A stretch of 64,000 nucleotides of DNA. Origin: Pseudomonadota bacterium (GTDB lineage: Bacteria; Pseudomonadota; Gammaproteobacteria; Burkholderiales; Casimicrobiaceae). Every line of letters starts with the position of its first letter. The first letter of the stretch is position 1. The position numbers and the translations under genes are program-made. The DNA is taken from the NCBI GenBank assembly GCA_009786025.1, contig WQUA01000007.1, forward strand, positions 1 through 64,000, read 5' to 3'. Below, piece by piece: positions 39,347 to 49,244 of this stretch. A model generated the notes under the pieces. It did no database searches, was not told where the DNA came from, and saw nothing but the letters and a program-made list of their open reading frames with translations.

Positions 39347-42300
39347 TCACGTCGCTGTGGCGAGGTCGATTGCTTCGGCAATGTCGACGGCAACGACGCG
39401 CGATACACCAGGCTCCGGCATGGTGATGCCGATCAGTTGCACTGCCATTTCCATCGCCAGCTTGTTGTGCGAGACAAACATGAACTGGGTTTGAGCGCTC
39501 ATTTCACGCACCAGATTACAGAAGCGGATGGTGTTTGAATCGTCAAGCGGCGCATCGACTTCGTCGAGCAAACAGAATGGGGCAGGGTTCAACTGGAAGA
39601 TTGCAAACACCAGCGCAGTTGCCGTTAGCGCTTTTTCGCCGCCGGACAGCAGGTGGATCGACGAATTACGTTTTCCCGGCGGTTGCGCGAATACTTGAAT
39701 GCCGGAATCGAGAATTTCCTCGCCTGTCAGCACCAGCTTGGCTTGGCCGCCGCCGAACAAGGTCGGGAATAGCCGCGCGAAATTGCTGTTAACGGTATCG
39801 AAAGTTTGCTGCAATAACTCGCGCGTTTCTTTGTCGATCTGGCGAATGGCGTTTTCCAGCGTCGTCATCGCTTCGGTGAGATCGGCAGCTTGTTTGTCGA
39901 GATAAGTTTTACGCTCTTCGGCTACGGTCAACTCTTCAAGCGCCGCCAGGTTCACAGCGCCGAGCGCGGCAATTGCTTTTTGCAAGCGGTCGATTTCGTT
40001 GTTGAGTGAACCACGACCCCAAGCTTTGAGCATCATCGGCAAGGCGTCAAGATCAGCGGCAGCTTCGGTCAGCTGTTCGGCAAATTGTTGCTCCTGCAAG
40101 ACGGCGGCTTGTTCTTTCAGGCGCATGTCTTCGATGCGGGCGCGCGCCGGTTCAAGCTGATGTTCGGCGGTCAGTCGTGCTTCTTCGGTCGCGCGCAAAT
40201 CGGCGGTCAGCGTTTCAAGCTGGTTGCGTGCTTCCGTTAACGCCTGTTCGGCGTCAGCGCGGGCAACCAACTGCTGTTGCAATGATGTTTCAACCGGCGA
40301 CCAGTCGATCGCTTGTTTCTCGTCCGACAGTTGACCGAGAAGGCTGTGCTGTTGCGTTTTCTGCGTCGCCAGCGATTGACGACGACGCGCCAATTCCTGC
40401 AAATGCTCGCGGGCGCTGCGTTCGGCAAAGCGTGCTTCCTGTGCAGCGTTTTCGGCGTTACGCACACGTTCGCGGCCGCGCGCCAGTGCCACATCGGCTT
40501 CGTTGCGCGTATGCCGCAAACTTTCGCGTCGCGTCATTTCATCGTGCAGTTGCATTTGTGCTTCACCGATTTCAGCAGCGATGGCTTCGCGCTGTTCGGC
40601 TTCCTGCACCTCCAATACTTTTATCTCGTCGCAATCATGTGTCAACTGTGCTTTGCGGCCAGCGAGCGCTTCAGCTTCTTTGCGCAACTGCGCCAATTCC
40701 AGTTCGAGGCTGTGGCAGCGTTTTTGTTGCGATGCCGACGCCGTCCGTTGATTCTGCTCATTCTTCTGCGCTTCGGTTAAGGCATTTTCAGCCTGATCGA
40801 GCGCCCGACGTGCTTCCTGCGCTTGCGCATCAGCTTGCGCGATGTGTTCATCGAGTTGCGCCAGTTCGCGCTGACGAACGATGACGCCGTGTAGCTCGCT
40901 GTCAGGCGCGAACAGTGTGATGCTTTGCGCGGTGACGATATGACCTTGCGGAATCACGAAACTGCCGCCGGGCGGCAAATCAGCACGATCGGCGAGCGCC
41001 TGCGCCAGCGAATCGCGGCAACGTACGCCGTACAACATATCGGCCAGCAACGGCGCGAAGCGGGAATCTTTGATGCGCAATTTGTGATACAGCGCATCGT
41101 TCGGCGGCGAGACATGCGCGGCGCCGGAACGCTGCGCCGAAAACACGGTGATCTTCGGCGCTGTATCGCCGTTGTTGAACCAGTGCGCTACATCGGCCAG
41201 CGAATCCAGTTCGAGCGCGTTCAGACGGTCGCGCAGCGCGGCCTCCAGCGCATCTTCCCAGCCGGTTTCAACGTCAAGTTTCTGCCACAAGCGGGCGGCT
41301 TCGTTCAAGCCTTTCTGCGTCAGCCAGGCATCGGCGTTGGGATGTCCGATTTTGGCTTGCAACGCTGCCAACGCCTGATGGCGCGCGGTGTGATCGGTGA
41401 GCGCCTTGTTTTGCGCCTGCCAATGCGCAAGCGCGTCGCGCTGTTGCCCTTGCAGGGTCTGCACGTTCTGCTGTAAATCAGCCAACGCCTGTTGCTGGTT
41501 CTGCCATTCGGCGGTTTCCTGCGCAAGCTGTTCTTCGACATCGGCAACCGCCACCACGCCCGGCCCGCTCATTGCAGCGAGTTCCGCTTCCAGCTTTTCG
41601 CGACGCTGTCGCAAACGATCGGTCGTGCGCTGGCTGTTGTCGCGGCGGGTTTCGGCGACACGCACGGTCTGTTCCAGTTGCGCCATCTGCTGCTGCAATT
41701 CGGAGAATTGTCGCGCGGCTTCCCGCACGGCGGTTTCCAGCGCTGGCAATGCCGTTTGCGCTTCGCGCTCTTCTTGCTGCGCGTGTTCATGCGTCGTTAA
41801 CGCTTCTTCAAGCGCGGTTTCGAGCGAAAGCTGTTCGTTGTCGAGTTGCGCTTCCTGCGTTGTCAACGCTTCGACTTGTTTGTGGATGTGTTCGACCTGT
41901 TGGGCGATTCGCGTTTCGTTTTCGCGGGCGAACGCCAGTTGTTGCTCCAGCCGGGTAACTTCCGAGTTGGTGGCATAGAACGCGCCCTGCTTGTCGTGTA
42001 GCGCGTCACTGGCAGCGTAGTGGGCGTCACGCAAATGTTCGAGTTTGGTTTCAATCGAGCGGATTTCGCTTTGAGCCGCTTCAAAAGCAACCGCCAACTG
42101 GCCGACTTCGGCCTGGCAGCGCTCGCGCGCTTTTGCAGCGTCCTGCTGTTTCGAATACCACAACATGTGCTGCGAATTCTTCAGTCGCGTTTCGTGCTCG
42201 CGGTATTCGGCGGCAACCTTGGCCTGCGCCGCAAGATGCGTCAACTGATTGCCGAGCTCGTGCCGGATGTCTTCGATGCGCGCCAGATTCTCGCGGGTGT

Positions 42301-42856
42301 CGGACAAGCGGCCTTCGGTTTCCTTGCGACGCTCTTTGTATTTGGAAACACCGGCGGCTTCTTCGAGGAAAACGCGCAATTCTTCCGGTTTCGCTTCGAT
42401 CACGCGCGAAATCATCCCCTGCTCGATAATCGCGTAAGCGCGCGGGCCGAGGCCGGTGCCGAGAAAAAGGTCATGAATGTCGCGGCGGCGCACCGGAATG
42501 TTGTTGATGTAATAGGTACTGTCGCCGTCGCGGGTCAGCACCCGTTTGATCGACAACTCGGTGTATTGTCCCCACTGACCGCCGATGCGACCGGCGCTGT
42601 TGTCGAAATGCAGCTCGACCGAAGCGCGCGAAACTGGCTTGCGCTCACCGGCGCCGTTGAAGATCACGTCCTGCATTGATTCGCCGCGTAGCGCCGAGGC
42701 TTTCGATTCGCCGAGCACCCAACGCACCGCGTCGATCACGTTGGATTTACCGCAACCGTTCGGCCCGACAATCCCGACCAACTGGCCGGGAGTAGCGATG
42801 GTGGTTGGATCGACGAACGACTTGAAGCCGGAAAGTTTGATATGGGTCAGACGCAA
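39347..42856 (-). CDS. smc: Chromosome segregation protein SMC
   Basis: MRLTHIKLSGFKSFVDPTTI...GPNGCGKSNVIDAVRWVLGESKAS; LLSGGEKALTATALVFAIFQLNPAPFCLLDEVDAPLDD. Confidence 0.96.
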   Translation of the reverse strand: MRLTHIKLSGFKSFVDPTTIATPGQLVGIVGPNGCGKSNVIDAVRWVLGESKASALRGESMQDVIFNGAGERKPVSRASVELHFDNSAGRIGGQWGQYTELSIKRVLTRDGDSTYYINNIPVRRRDIHDLFLGTGLGPRAYAIIEQGMISRVIEAKPEELRVFLEEAAGVSKYKERRKETEGRLSDTRENLARIEDIRHELGNQLTHLAAQAKVAAEYREHETRLKNSQHMLWYSKQQDAAKARERCQAEVGQLAVAFEAAQSEIRSIETKLEHLRDAHYAASDALHDKQGAFYATNSEVTRLEQQLAFARENETRIAQQVEHIHKQVEALTTQEAQLDNEQLSLETALEEALTTHEHAQQEEREAQTALPALETAVREAARQFSELQQQMAQLEQTVRVAETRRDNSQRTTDRLRQRREKLEAELAAMSGPGVVAVADVEEQLAQETAEWQNQQQALADLQQNVQTLQGQQRDALAHWQAQNKALTDHTARHQALAALQAKIGHPNADAWLTQKGLNEAARLWQKLDVETGWEDALEAALRDRLNALELDSLADVAHWFNNGDTAPKITVFSAQRSGAAHVSPPNDALYHKLRIKDSRFAPLLADMLYGVRCRDSLAQALADRADLPPGGSFVIPQGHIVTAQSITLFAPDSELHGVIVRQRELAQLDEHIAQADAQAQEARRALDQAENALTEAQKNEQNQRTASASQQKRCHSLELELAQLRKEAEALAGRKAQLTHDCDEIKVLEVQEAEQREAIAAEIGEAQMQLHDEMTRRESLRHTRNEADVALARGRERVRNAENAAQEARFAERSAREHLQELARRRQSLATQKTQQHSLLGQLSDEKQAIDWSPVETSLQQQLVARADAEQALTEARNQLETLTADLRATEEARLTAEHQLEPARARIEDMRLKEQAAVLQEQQFAEQLTEAAADLDALPMMLKAWGRGSLNNEIDRLQKAIAALGAVNLAALEELTVAEERKTYLDKQAADLTEAMTTLENAIRQIDKETRELLQQTFDTVNSNFARLFPTLFGGGQAKLVLTGEEILDSGIQVFAQPPGKRNSSIHLLSGGEKALTATALVFAIFQLNPAPFCLLDEVDAPLDDSNTIRFCNLVREMSAQTQFMFVSHNKLAMEMAVQLIGITMPEPGVSRVVAVDIAEAIDLATAT

Positions 42857-42954
42857 AGCAAGCCTCTTGGCAAAACACGGGCAAATGAAAACCGGACGGG
42901 CAGAAAACGGCGGGCGCTCTGCCGCGAAACCGGCGGAAGCGGGGATTATAACGG

Positions 42955-43320
42955 ATCAGGGGTCAGAGGTCAGGGATCAGAAGTCAGCCATTCTGTGCGA
43001 AGTGAAGTGGAATAGTAGAATCCATGCGGCGTGACGGGAAGCTGATTGCTTTTCCTACGGGTAAAACGTACCGATAGAGACGCAGGGGCAGCAATCTGCC
43101 GCTTGATCTGATCCTTGATTTTTGACTTCTGATGCCTGGTCTCTGACGCTCCCATCCGGCCTTTCCCTGCACGCGGGGGAAGGAGTTCATCGACGTGCCG
43201 GTGGGCTTGCTCGCGGTCGGGCATTCCCCCGCACACGGGGGAAGGAGCTTTTTTCGCACTCTTCGCGACTTCGCGTGAGGCCGACAGGGCTGGCGAGACG
43301 CCCGCGTTCTTAGTTTATGA
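42955..43320. repeat. Intergenic repeat block (ggtcagaggtcagggatcag words, palindromes, cttcgcgacttcgcgtgagg)
   Basis: cctttccctgcacgcgggggaagg and cccccgcacacgggggaaggagcttttttcg, near copies of 843-931. Confidence 0.7.
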
Positions 43321-43328
43321 ATAAAACC

Positions 43329-43337
43329 TGTGGATAA
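43329..43337 (-). promoter_or_regulatory. DnaA box (TTATCCACA on - strand)
   Basis: tgtggataa, perfect consensus upstream of nrdA. Confidence 0.6.
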
Positions 43338-43481
43338 CTCCAAATAAGGCTGTTGATAGGATGTGAAGAGAAAGTGTTTGAATATGAACAGATGCGCGTA
43401 TCTGATTGTTTGGGCAGGGTTTTCGGCGTGCCTCAGGCATAATGCCTTTGTAATTCTTCCATGAAAACATTTTGTTTATCA

Positions 43482-43527
43482 CTACCATATATAGATAACT
43501 ATAGAAAAATTCCGCTAAATATAGTAG
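43482..43527 (+). promoter_or_regulatory. Tandem NrdR boxes upstream of nrdA
   Basis: ctaCCATATATAGata (43482-43497) and ccgCTAAATATAGtag (43512-43527), matched to CWATATATWG core; 30 bp apart. Confidence 0.7.
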
Positions 43528-43644
43528 CATCGCCTTCCATTTCCTAGGCGCTCCCGCACCGGTGGCGGTGCGCGAATGCCCCGGAAAAACCATGCCCGGC
43601 GTTTCGCGGTGAGCGATTTATTCCAACTCGATTTTGAGGTTTTC

Positions 43645-46533
43645 ATGTCTGTATCTGTAGTAACCCCGTCAATAGCATCTGCCACATCCGCGTCTGCCGC
43701 TTCCTTGCTCGCTGACCCGCGCTATGCTTGGTACCAGGTGATCCGCCGCAACGGGTCGGTGGTTGGCTTTGAACCCGGCAAGATTGCGGTGGCGATGACC
43801 AAGGCATTCCTGGCGGTGCGTGGTGAGCAGGCCGCCACCAGCGCTGCGATGCGTGATCAGGTTGCCAAACTGACGGAGACCGTCATTCAGGCGCTGATGC
43901 GGCGCAAGCCGGAGGGCGGCTCGATCCACATCGAAGAAATCCAGGATCAGGTAGAACTGGCGCTGATGCGTGGCGGCGAGCATGAAGTCGCGCGCGCCTA
44001 CGTGCTGTACCGTGAGCGACGGGCACAGGAACGTGCTGCCGCCGCGCAGACGGTTGTGGAAAGAGCGGCGGCGCCGGAGTTGCATGTCGTTGAAGACGGT
44101 GTGTCGAAGCCGCTCAACATCGCGCGACTTGAGCATCTGATCCGCTCTTCGTGCGAAGGACTGGCGGCGGCAGAGCCAGAGCGCATTCTGAAAGCGACGC
44201 GCAAGGATTTGTACGATGGCGTGCCGATGGCCGAAGTGCGCAAGGCGGTGGTGCTGGCCGGTCGCACGCTGATTGAAAAAGACCCGGTGTATTCCTACGT
44301 GACGGCGCGCTTGCTGCTTGACTCGCTGCGTTTCGAGGCGCTCGGCGTCGCAGCGACGCAAACCGATATGGCACAGCAGTATCCGGCGTACTTTCCGAAA
44401 TTCATCGCACACGGCATCAAAATCGGTTTGCTGAACAAAGAACTGGCGACTTTCGATCTCGTCAAACTCGGTGCGGCGCTGAAACCGGAGCGCGATCTGC
44501 AATTTGGTTATCTCGGTTTGCAAACACTGTACGACCGTTATTTTATGAACGATCCCTACGATCGCAGCTTCAGTCACGGCAACAGCGAAGGCCGCCGCTT
44601 TGAATTACCACAATGTTTTTTCATGCGGGTGGCGATGGGATTGGCGTTGAAAGAAAAAGACCGCACTGCCCGTGCCATTGAGTTCTACAATCTGTTGTCG
44701 TCGTTCGATTTCATGAGCTCGACGCCAACGCTGTTCAATTCGGGCGCGCAGCGTTCACAACTGTCGTCGTGTTATCTGACGACCGTCGCTGATGATCTCG
44801 ACGGTATTTTTGAAGCGATCAAAGAGAATGCGCTGTTGTCGAAATTTGCCGGCGGGCTGGGCAACGACTGGTCGAACGTGCGGGCGATGGGTTCGCACAT
44901 CAAGGGCACCAACGGACGTTCGCAGGGCGTGGTGCCGTTCTTGAAGGTCGTCAACGACACGGCGGTGGCGGTGAATCAAGGCGGCAAGCGCAAAGGCGCG
45001 GTGTGCTGTTATCTTGAAAGCTGGCACCTTGACATCGAAGAATTCCTCGATCTGCGCAAGAATACCGGCGATGATCGCCGCCGCACGCACGACATGAACA
45101 CTGCCAACTGGATTCCCGATCTGTTCATGAAGCGGGTGATGGAAAATGGCGAATGGACGCTGTTCTCGCCGGCCGACGCGCCCGATTTGCACGACCTGTG
45201 GGGCAAGGCATTTGAAGAAGCCTATGTCGCCTATGAAGCGAAGGCCGAACGCGGCGAGATTCGGCTTTTCAAGAAGCTGCCCGCCGTGCAGTTGTGGCGC
45301 AAGATGTTGTCGATGTTGTTTGAGACCGGCCATCCCTGGATTACGTTCAAAGACCCCTGCAATGCGCGTTCGCCGCAGCAACACGTCGGCGTTGTTCACA
45401 GCTCCAACCTGTGCACCGAAATTACCTTGAACACAGGCCCCGACGAAATCGCCGTCTGCAACCTCGGCTCGATCAACCTCGTTGCCCACATGAAAAAAGA
45501 GGGAGATCGTTGGCAACTCGACCTCGACAAACTGAAACAAACGGTGAGTACTGCGATGCGCATGCTCGACAACGTGATTGACATCAACTACTACGCCGTT
45601 GACAAAGCGAAGAACGCCAATCTGAAACACCGCCCGGTTGGCCTCGGCTTGATGGGTTTTCAGGATTGTCTGCACTTGATGCGCGTGCCGTATGCGTCGG
45701 ACGCTGCTGTGCGTTTTGCCGATGCTTCGATGGAAGCAATCTGTTATTACGCTTACTGGGCGTCGAGCGAACTGGCGCAGGAGCGCGGCGTTTATTCAAG
45801 CTACAAAGGCAGTTTGTGGGATCGCGGCATTCTGCCGTACGATTCCATCGCATTGCTGAAAGAAGCGCGCGGCGGCTATGTCGATGTTGATGCGTCCTCA
45901 ACGCTCGACTGGGAAGCGCTGCGCAAGCAGATCAAAGCGCGCGGAATGCGCAACTCGAACTGTATTGCCATCGCGCCGACCGCAACCATTTCAAACATCA
46001 TCGGCGTGTCGCAATCCATCGAGCCGGATTACCAGAACCTTTACGTCAAATCGAACCTTTCCGGCGAATTCACCATCGTCAACGAACAACTGGTGAATGA
46101 TCTGAAAGAACTGGATTTGTGGGATGACGTGATGATCGCTGACCTCAAATACTTCGACGGTTCACTGGCGAAGATCGAGCGCGTGCCGTCGCCTCTGCGC
46201 GAACTGTACGCGACGGCGTTTGAAATTGAGCCGCACTGGATCGTCGAAGCGGCGTCGCGCCGACAAAAATGGATCGACCAGGCGCAAAGCCTCAATATCT
46301 ACATGGCGGGCGCGTCTGGTAAAAAACTCGACGACACCTACAAACTCGCCTGGACGAAAGGGCTGAAAACGACGTATTACCTGCGGGCGCTGGCCGTCAG
46401 CTCCGCCGAAAAATCGACCGGTCGTGGCGGTGAATTGAATGCCGTGTCAGCCTATGCGCCGACGGCTTCGACGGAAGACGCCGCGCCGAAATTCTGCGCG
46501 ATCGACGATCCGACGTGTGAGGCATGCCAATGA
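43645..46533 (+). CDS. nrdA: Class Ia ribonucleotide reductase alpha subunit with two N-terminal ATP-cone-like domains
   Basis: VIRRNGSVVGFEPGKIAVAMTKAFLAV and HVVEDGVSKPLNIARLEHLIRSSCEGL cones; catalytic SSCYLTTVADDLDGIF, NLCTEITLNTGPDEIAVCNLGSINL. Confidence 0.95.
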   Translation: MSVSVVTPSIASATSASAASLLADPRYAWYQVIRRNGSVVGFEPGKIAVAMTKAFLAVRGEQAATSAAMRDQVAKLTETVIQALMRRKPEGGSIHIEEIQDQVELALMRGGEHEVARAYVLYRERRAQERAAAAQTVVERAAAPELHVVEDGVSKPLNIARLEHLIRSSCEGLAAAEPERILKATRKDLYDGVPMAEVRKAVVLAGRTLIEKDPVYSYVTARLLLDSLRFEALGVAATQTDMAQQYPAYFPKFIAHGIKIGLLNKELATFDLVKLGAALKPERDLQFGYLGLQTLYDRYFMNDPYDRSFSHGNSEGRRFELPQCFFMRVAMGLALKEKDRTARAIEFYNLLSSFDFMSSTPTLFNSGAQRSQLSSCYLTTVADDLDGIFEAIKENALLSKFAGGLGNDWSNVRAMGSHIKGTNGRSQGVVPFLKVVNDTAVAVNQGGKRKGAVCCYLESWHLDIEEFLDLRKNTGDDRRRTHDMNTANWIPDLFMKRVMENGEWTLFSPADAPDLHDLWGKAFEEAYVAYEAKAERGEIRLFKKLPAVQLWRKMLSMLFETGHPWITFKDPCNARSPQQHVGVVHSSNLCTEITLNTGPDEIAVCNLGSINLVAHMKKEGDRWQLDLDKLKQTVSTAMRMLDNVIDINYYAVDKAKNANLKHRPVGLGLMGFQDCLHLMRVPYASDAAVRFADASMEAICYYAYWASSELAQERGVYSSYKGSLWDRGILPYDSIALLKEARGGYVDVDASSTLDWEALRKQIKARGMRNSNCIAIAPTATISNIIGVSQSIEPDYQNLYVKSNLSGEFTIVNEQLVNDLKELDLWDDVMIADLKYFDGSLAKIERVPSPLRELYATAFEIEPHWIVEAASRRQKWIDQAQSLNIYMAGASGKKLDDTYKLAWTKGLKTTYYLRALAVSSAEKSTGRGGELNAVSAYAPTASTEDAAPKFCAIDDPTCEACQ

Positions 46534-46534
46534 C

Positions 46535-46755
46535 AGGTACCAGAGGCCAGAGATCAGGAATCAAAAAATCATTTCACGCGAAGGCGCGAAGATGGGCTCC
46601 CTCTCCCGCTTGTGGGAGAGGGAGCTGGAAAAAGCAAAAAAGGGTTTCCGGACGGCGCTTCGCTTGTCCAGACTACGCATACTTCCCCGATATCCCTTTG
46701 CGCCTTCGCGTGAGAGATTCTTTGCGCTCTTTGCGGTTAAAATTTTTTTAGTTAT
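46535..46755. repeat. Intergenic repeat block between nrdA and nrdB
   Basis: ccagagatcaggaatc; tttcacgcgaaggcgcgaag; ctccctctcccgcttgtgggagaggga; gcgccttcgcgtgagagattctttgcgctctttgcggtt. Confidence 0.7.
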
Positions 46756-46783
46756 TTAGTCAGAGATAAAAACGGAGAACCCC

Positions 46784-47881
46784 ATGCTAACCTTTGAAGA
46801 AGTCGCCGCGCCCAGCGCGACCGACCGCGCGCTGGCCGAAGCCGCCGCAAAACACATCGCAACCCGTCGCGTGCGCGTCGAAGACAAGCTCATCATCAAC
46901 GGCAAGGCCGACGTCAACCAGCTCGTACCGTTCAAATACAACTGGGCATGGGACAAATATCTTGCTGGTTGCGCGAATCACTGGATGCCGCAGGAAGTCA
47001 ACATGCAACGCGACATCGAACTGTGGAAAAACCCGAACGGATTGACCGATGACGAGAGACTCATCGTTATTCGCAACCTCGGTTTTTTCACTACCGCTGA
47101 TTCGTTGGCCGCGAACAACATCGTGCTCGGCACCTACCGCCACATTACTGCGCCGGAGTGCCGTCAATACCTGTTGCGGCAGGCGTTCGAGGAAGCGATT
47201 CACACGCACGCTTACCAATACATCGTTGAAAGTCTCGGTCTCGACGAAGGCGAAATTTTCAACGCTTACCACGAAATCAAGTCGATTGCGGAAAAAGACG
47301 CGTTCCTGATGCCGTTTATCGACACGTTGACCAATCCGGCTTTCAAGACCGGAACCGTCGAGAACGATCAGAAATTGCTGAAGTCGCTGATTGTTTTCGC
47401 CTGCATCATGGAAGGCTTGTTTTTTTACGTCGGTTTCGTGCAAATCTTGGCGCTTGGACGCCAGAACAAACTGGTCGGCGCCTCCGAACAGTATCAGTAC
47501 ATTCTGCGCGATGAATCGATGCACTGCAACTTCGGCATCGACATGATCAACACCATCAAACTGGAGAACCCGCATTTGTGGACGCCCGAATTCAGACAGG
47601 AAATCAGCGATCTCATCAAAAAAGCGGTCGATCTCGAATACGCTTACGCGGAAGACACCATGCCGCGCGGCGTGTTGGGGCTTAACGCGCCGATGTTCAA
47701 AGAGTACCTGCGCTTCATCGCTAACCGGCGTTGCCAGCAAATTGGCCTCGATTTGCTTTTCCCCGGCGCCGACAATCCGTTCCCGTGGATGTCGGAAGTC
47801 ATCGACCTGAAGAAGGAAAAGAACTTTTTCGAGACGCGAGTGACGGAGTATCAGACAGGCGGAACGCTGAGTTGGGATTAA
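46784..47881 (+). CDS. nrdB: Ribonucleotide reductase beta subunit
   Basis: [50 protein letters not shown]. Confidence 0.96.
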   Translation: MLTFEEVAAPSATDRALAEAAAKHIATRRVRVEDKLIINGKADVNQLVPFKYNWAWDKYLAGCANHWMPQEVNMQRDIELWKNPNGLTDDERLIVIRNLGFFTTADSLAANNIVLGTYRHITAPECRQYLLRQAFEEAIHTHAYQYIVESLGLDEGEIFNAYHEIKSIAEKDAFLMPFIDTLTNPAFKTGTVENDQKLLKSLIVFACIMEGLFFYVGFVQILALGRQNKLVGASEQYQYILRDESMHCNFGIDMINTIKLENPHLWTPEFRQEISDLIKKAVDLEYAYAEDTMPRGVLGLNAPMFKEYLRFIANRRCQQIGLDLLFPGADNPFPWMSEVIDLKKEKNFFETRVTEYQTGGTLSWD

Positions 47882-47924
47882 GAAACGCTCTCCCTTCCTG
47901 CGTACTGGTATTTGCATAGGCAAG

Positions 47925-48040
47925 ACGCATTGCGAGCGGCTTTCAGTCGCGAGCGAAGCGTGGCGGGAAGCAATCCAGAAACTTGGCGCATTGAAACAAC
48001 ACGGGATTGCTTCGTCACTTCGCTTCTCGCAATGACGGCG
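47925..48040. repeat. MITE-like element with inverted ends (cattgcgag ... ctcgcaatgac)
   Basis: gcattgcgagcgg...gcgaagcgtggcgggaagcaatccag...attgcttcgtcacttcgcttctcgcaatgac. Confidence 0.55.
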
Positions 48041-48291
48041 CTTGTATTTCACACGGAGGAACGAAGCTACGAAAAAGAAAAGCTCCTTCCCTCGCTTGCG
48101 GGGGGGATGGTGGGCGGGGCAACAAACCCCGCCTGCCTTCGGCAGCCGCTCCTTTAAAAGAGATTATGAGAACAGCTGTAGGAACGACGGTACGGGGTGC
48201 GCTGACCCAACGCTGTTCAATAGCTCGGTGGCAGGTGTAAGATAAATCCTGTTCTGTTGTAAAACACCTGTTTCTCCGAAGGAGCGTTGCA

Positions 48292-48972
48292 ATGTTTACC
48301 TTTACCCGAAACACGTTCCAATTTCTCACCGAACTGGAAGCCAACAACAACCGCCCCTGGTTCACGGAGAATAAACCCCGCTATGAAGCGTTGGTGCGCG
48401 AACCGGCGCTGGATTTTATCGACGCCATGGCGACGCGGCTGAAGAAGTTTGCACCGCACTTCCGCGCCGACGCCCGCAAGGTCGGTGGCTCGTTGATGCG
48501 GGTTTATCGCGATACGCGCTATGCGAACGATAAAACGCCCTACAAAACCAACATTGGGATTCAATTTCGGCATGAGCTTGGCAAGGATGTTCATGCGCCG
48601 GGTTTCTACGTACATATTGCGAACAACGAATGTTTCTTCGCGGCGGGTTGCTGGCATCCGGAAGCAGACGTGCTCTGGAAGATACGCAACGCCGTCGCGC
48701 TGGACCCGGAGCAATGGTTCGAGGCGCGCGATGATAAAAAATTCAATAAGTGCTGGGCGCTGGACGGCGATACATTGATCCGGCCGCCGCGCGGTTTTGC
48801 CGCCGATCATGTGGCGATCGACGACCTCAAGCGCAAGGATTTCATCGCTGTGGCGCCGCTGTCGAAAGAGGAAACGATTTCGGCGGATTTCGTCAAGCTG
48901 ACGGCGCGGCGTTTTTCGGAAACGGCGCCGCTGATGAGGTTTTTGTGTAAGGCGCTGGAAGTTCAATTCTGA
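48292..48972 (+). CDS. DUF2461 / TIGR02453 family protein
   Basis: FLTELEANNNRPWFTENKPRYEALVREP...GSLMRVYRDTRYANDKTPYKTNIGIQFRHE. Confidence 0.9.
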   Translation: MFTFTRNTFQFLTELEANNNRPWFTENKPRYEALVREPALDFIDAMATRLKKFAPHFRADARKVGGSLMRVYRDTRYANDKTPYKTNIGIQFRHELGKDVHAPGFYVHIANNECFFAAGCWHPEADVLWKIRNAVALDPEQWFEARDDKKFNKCWALDGDTLIRPPRGFAADHVAIDDLKRKDFIAVAPLSKEETISADFVKLTARRFSETAPLMRFLCKALEVQF

Positions 48973-49124
48973 ACAAAAGGGCAGGGCGGAACTTTTGGGG
49001 CGCGGTGGTTCAAGGCAGGAAGCGTTTTTCGTCATGAGCGTGGCGGCGAAGGTTAGGCTCAACTGTTGCCGTTGTGAACTTTTCGGAACCATGCGATAAT
49101 TATCCACTCGCGATTTCTCCCCTG

Positions 49125-49198
49125 GGCGGGGTGGCAGAGTGGTCATGCAGCGGCCTGCAAAGCCGTCTACGCCGGTTCGATTCCGACCTCCGCCTCCA
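49125..49198 (+). tRNA. tRNA-Cys (anticodon GCA), CCA encoded
   Basis: ggcggggtggcagagtggtcatgcagcggcctgcaaagccgtctacgccggttcgattccgacctccgcctcca; 7 bp acceptor stem with one G-T, ctGCAaa anticodon loop, TTCGATT T-loop. Confidence 0.93.
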
Positions 49199-49244
49199 GT
49201 TGATTGAAGTTCGGATGCGCGCTGTCTGTGCGCCGACGCATATC

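Noticed and set aside
49074-49244. N-terminal extension of the MdtD-like ORF
   Set aside because: It runs through the tRNA-Cys gene (49125-49198); a downstream ATG gives the expected transporter N-terminus.
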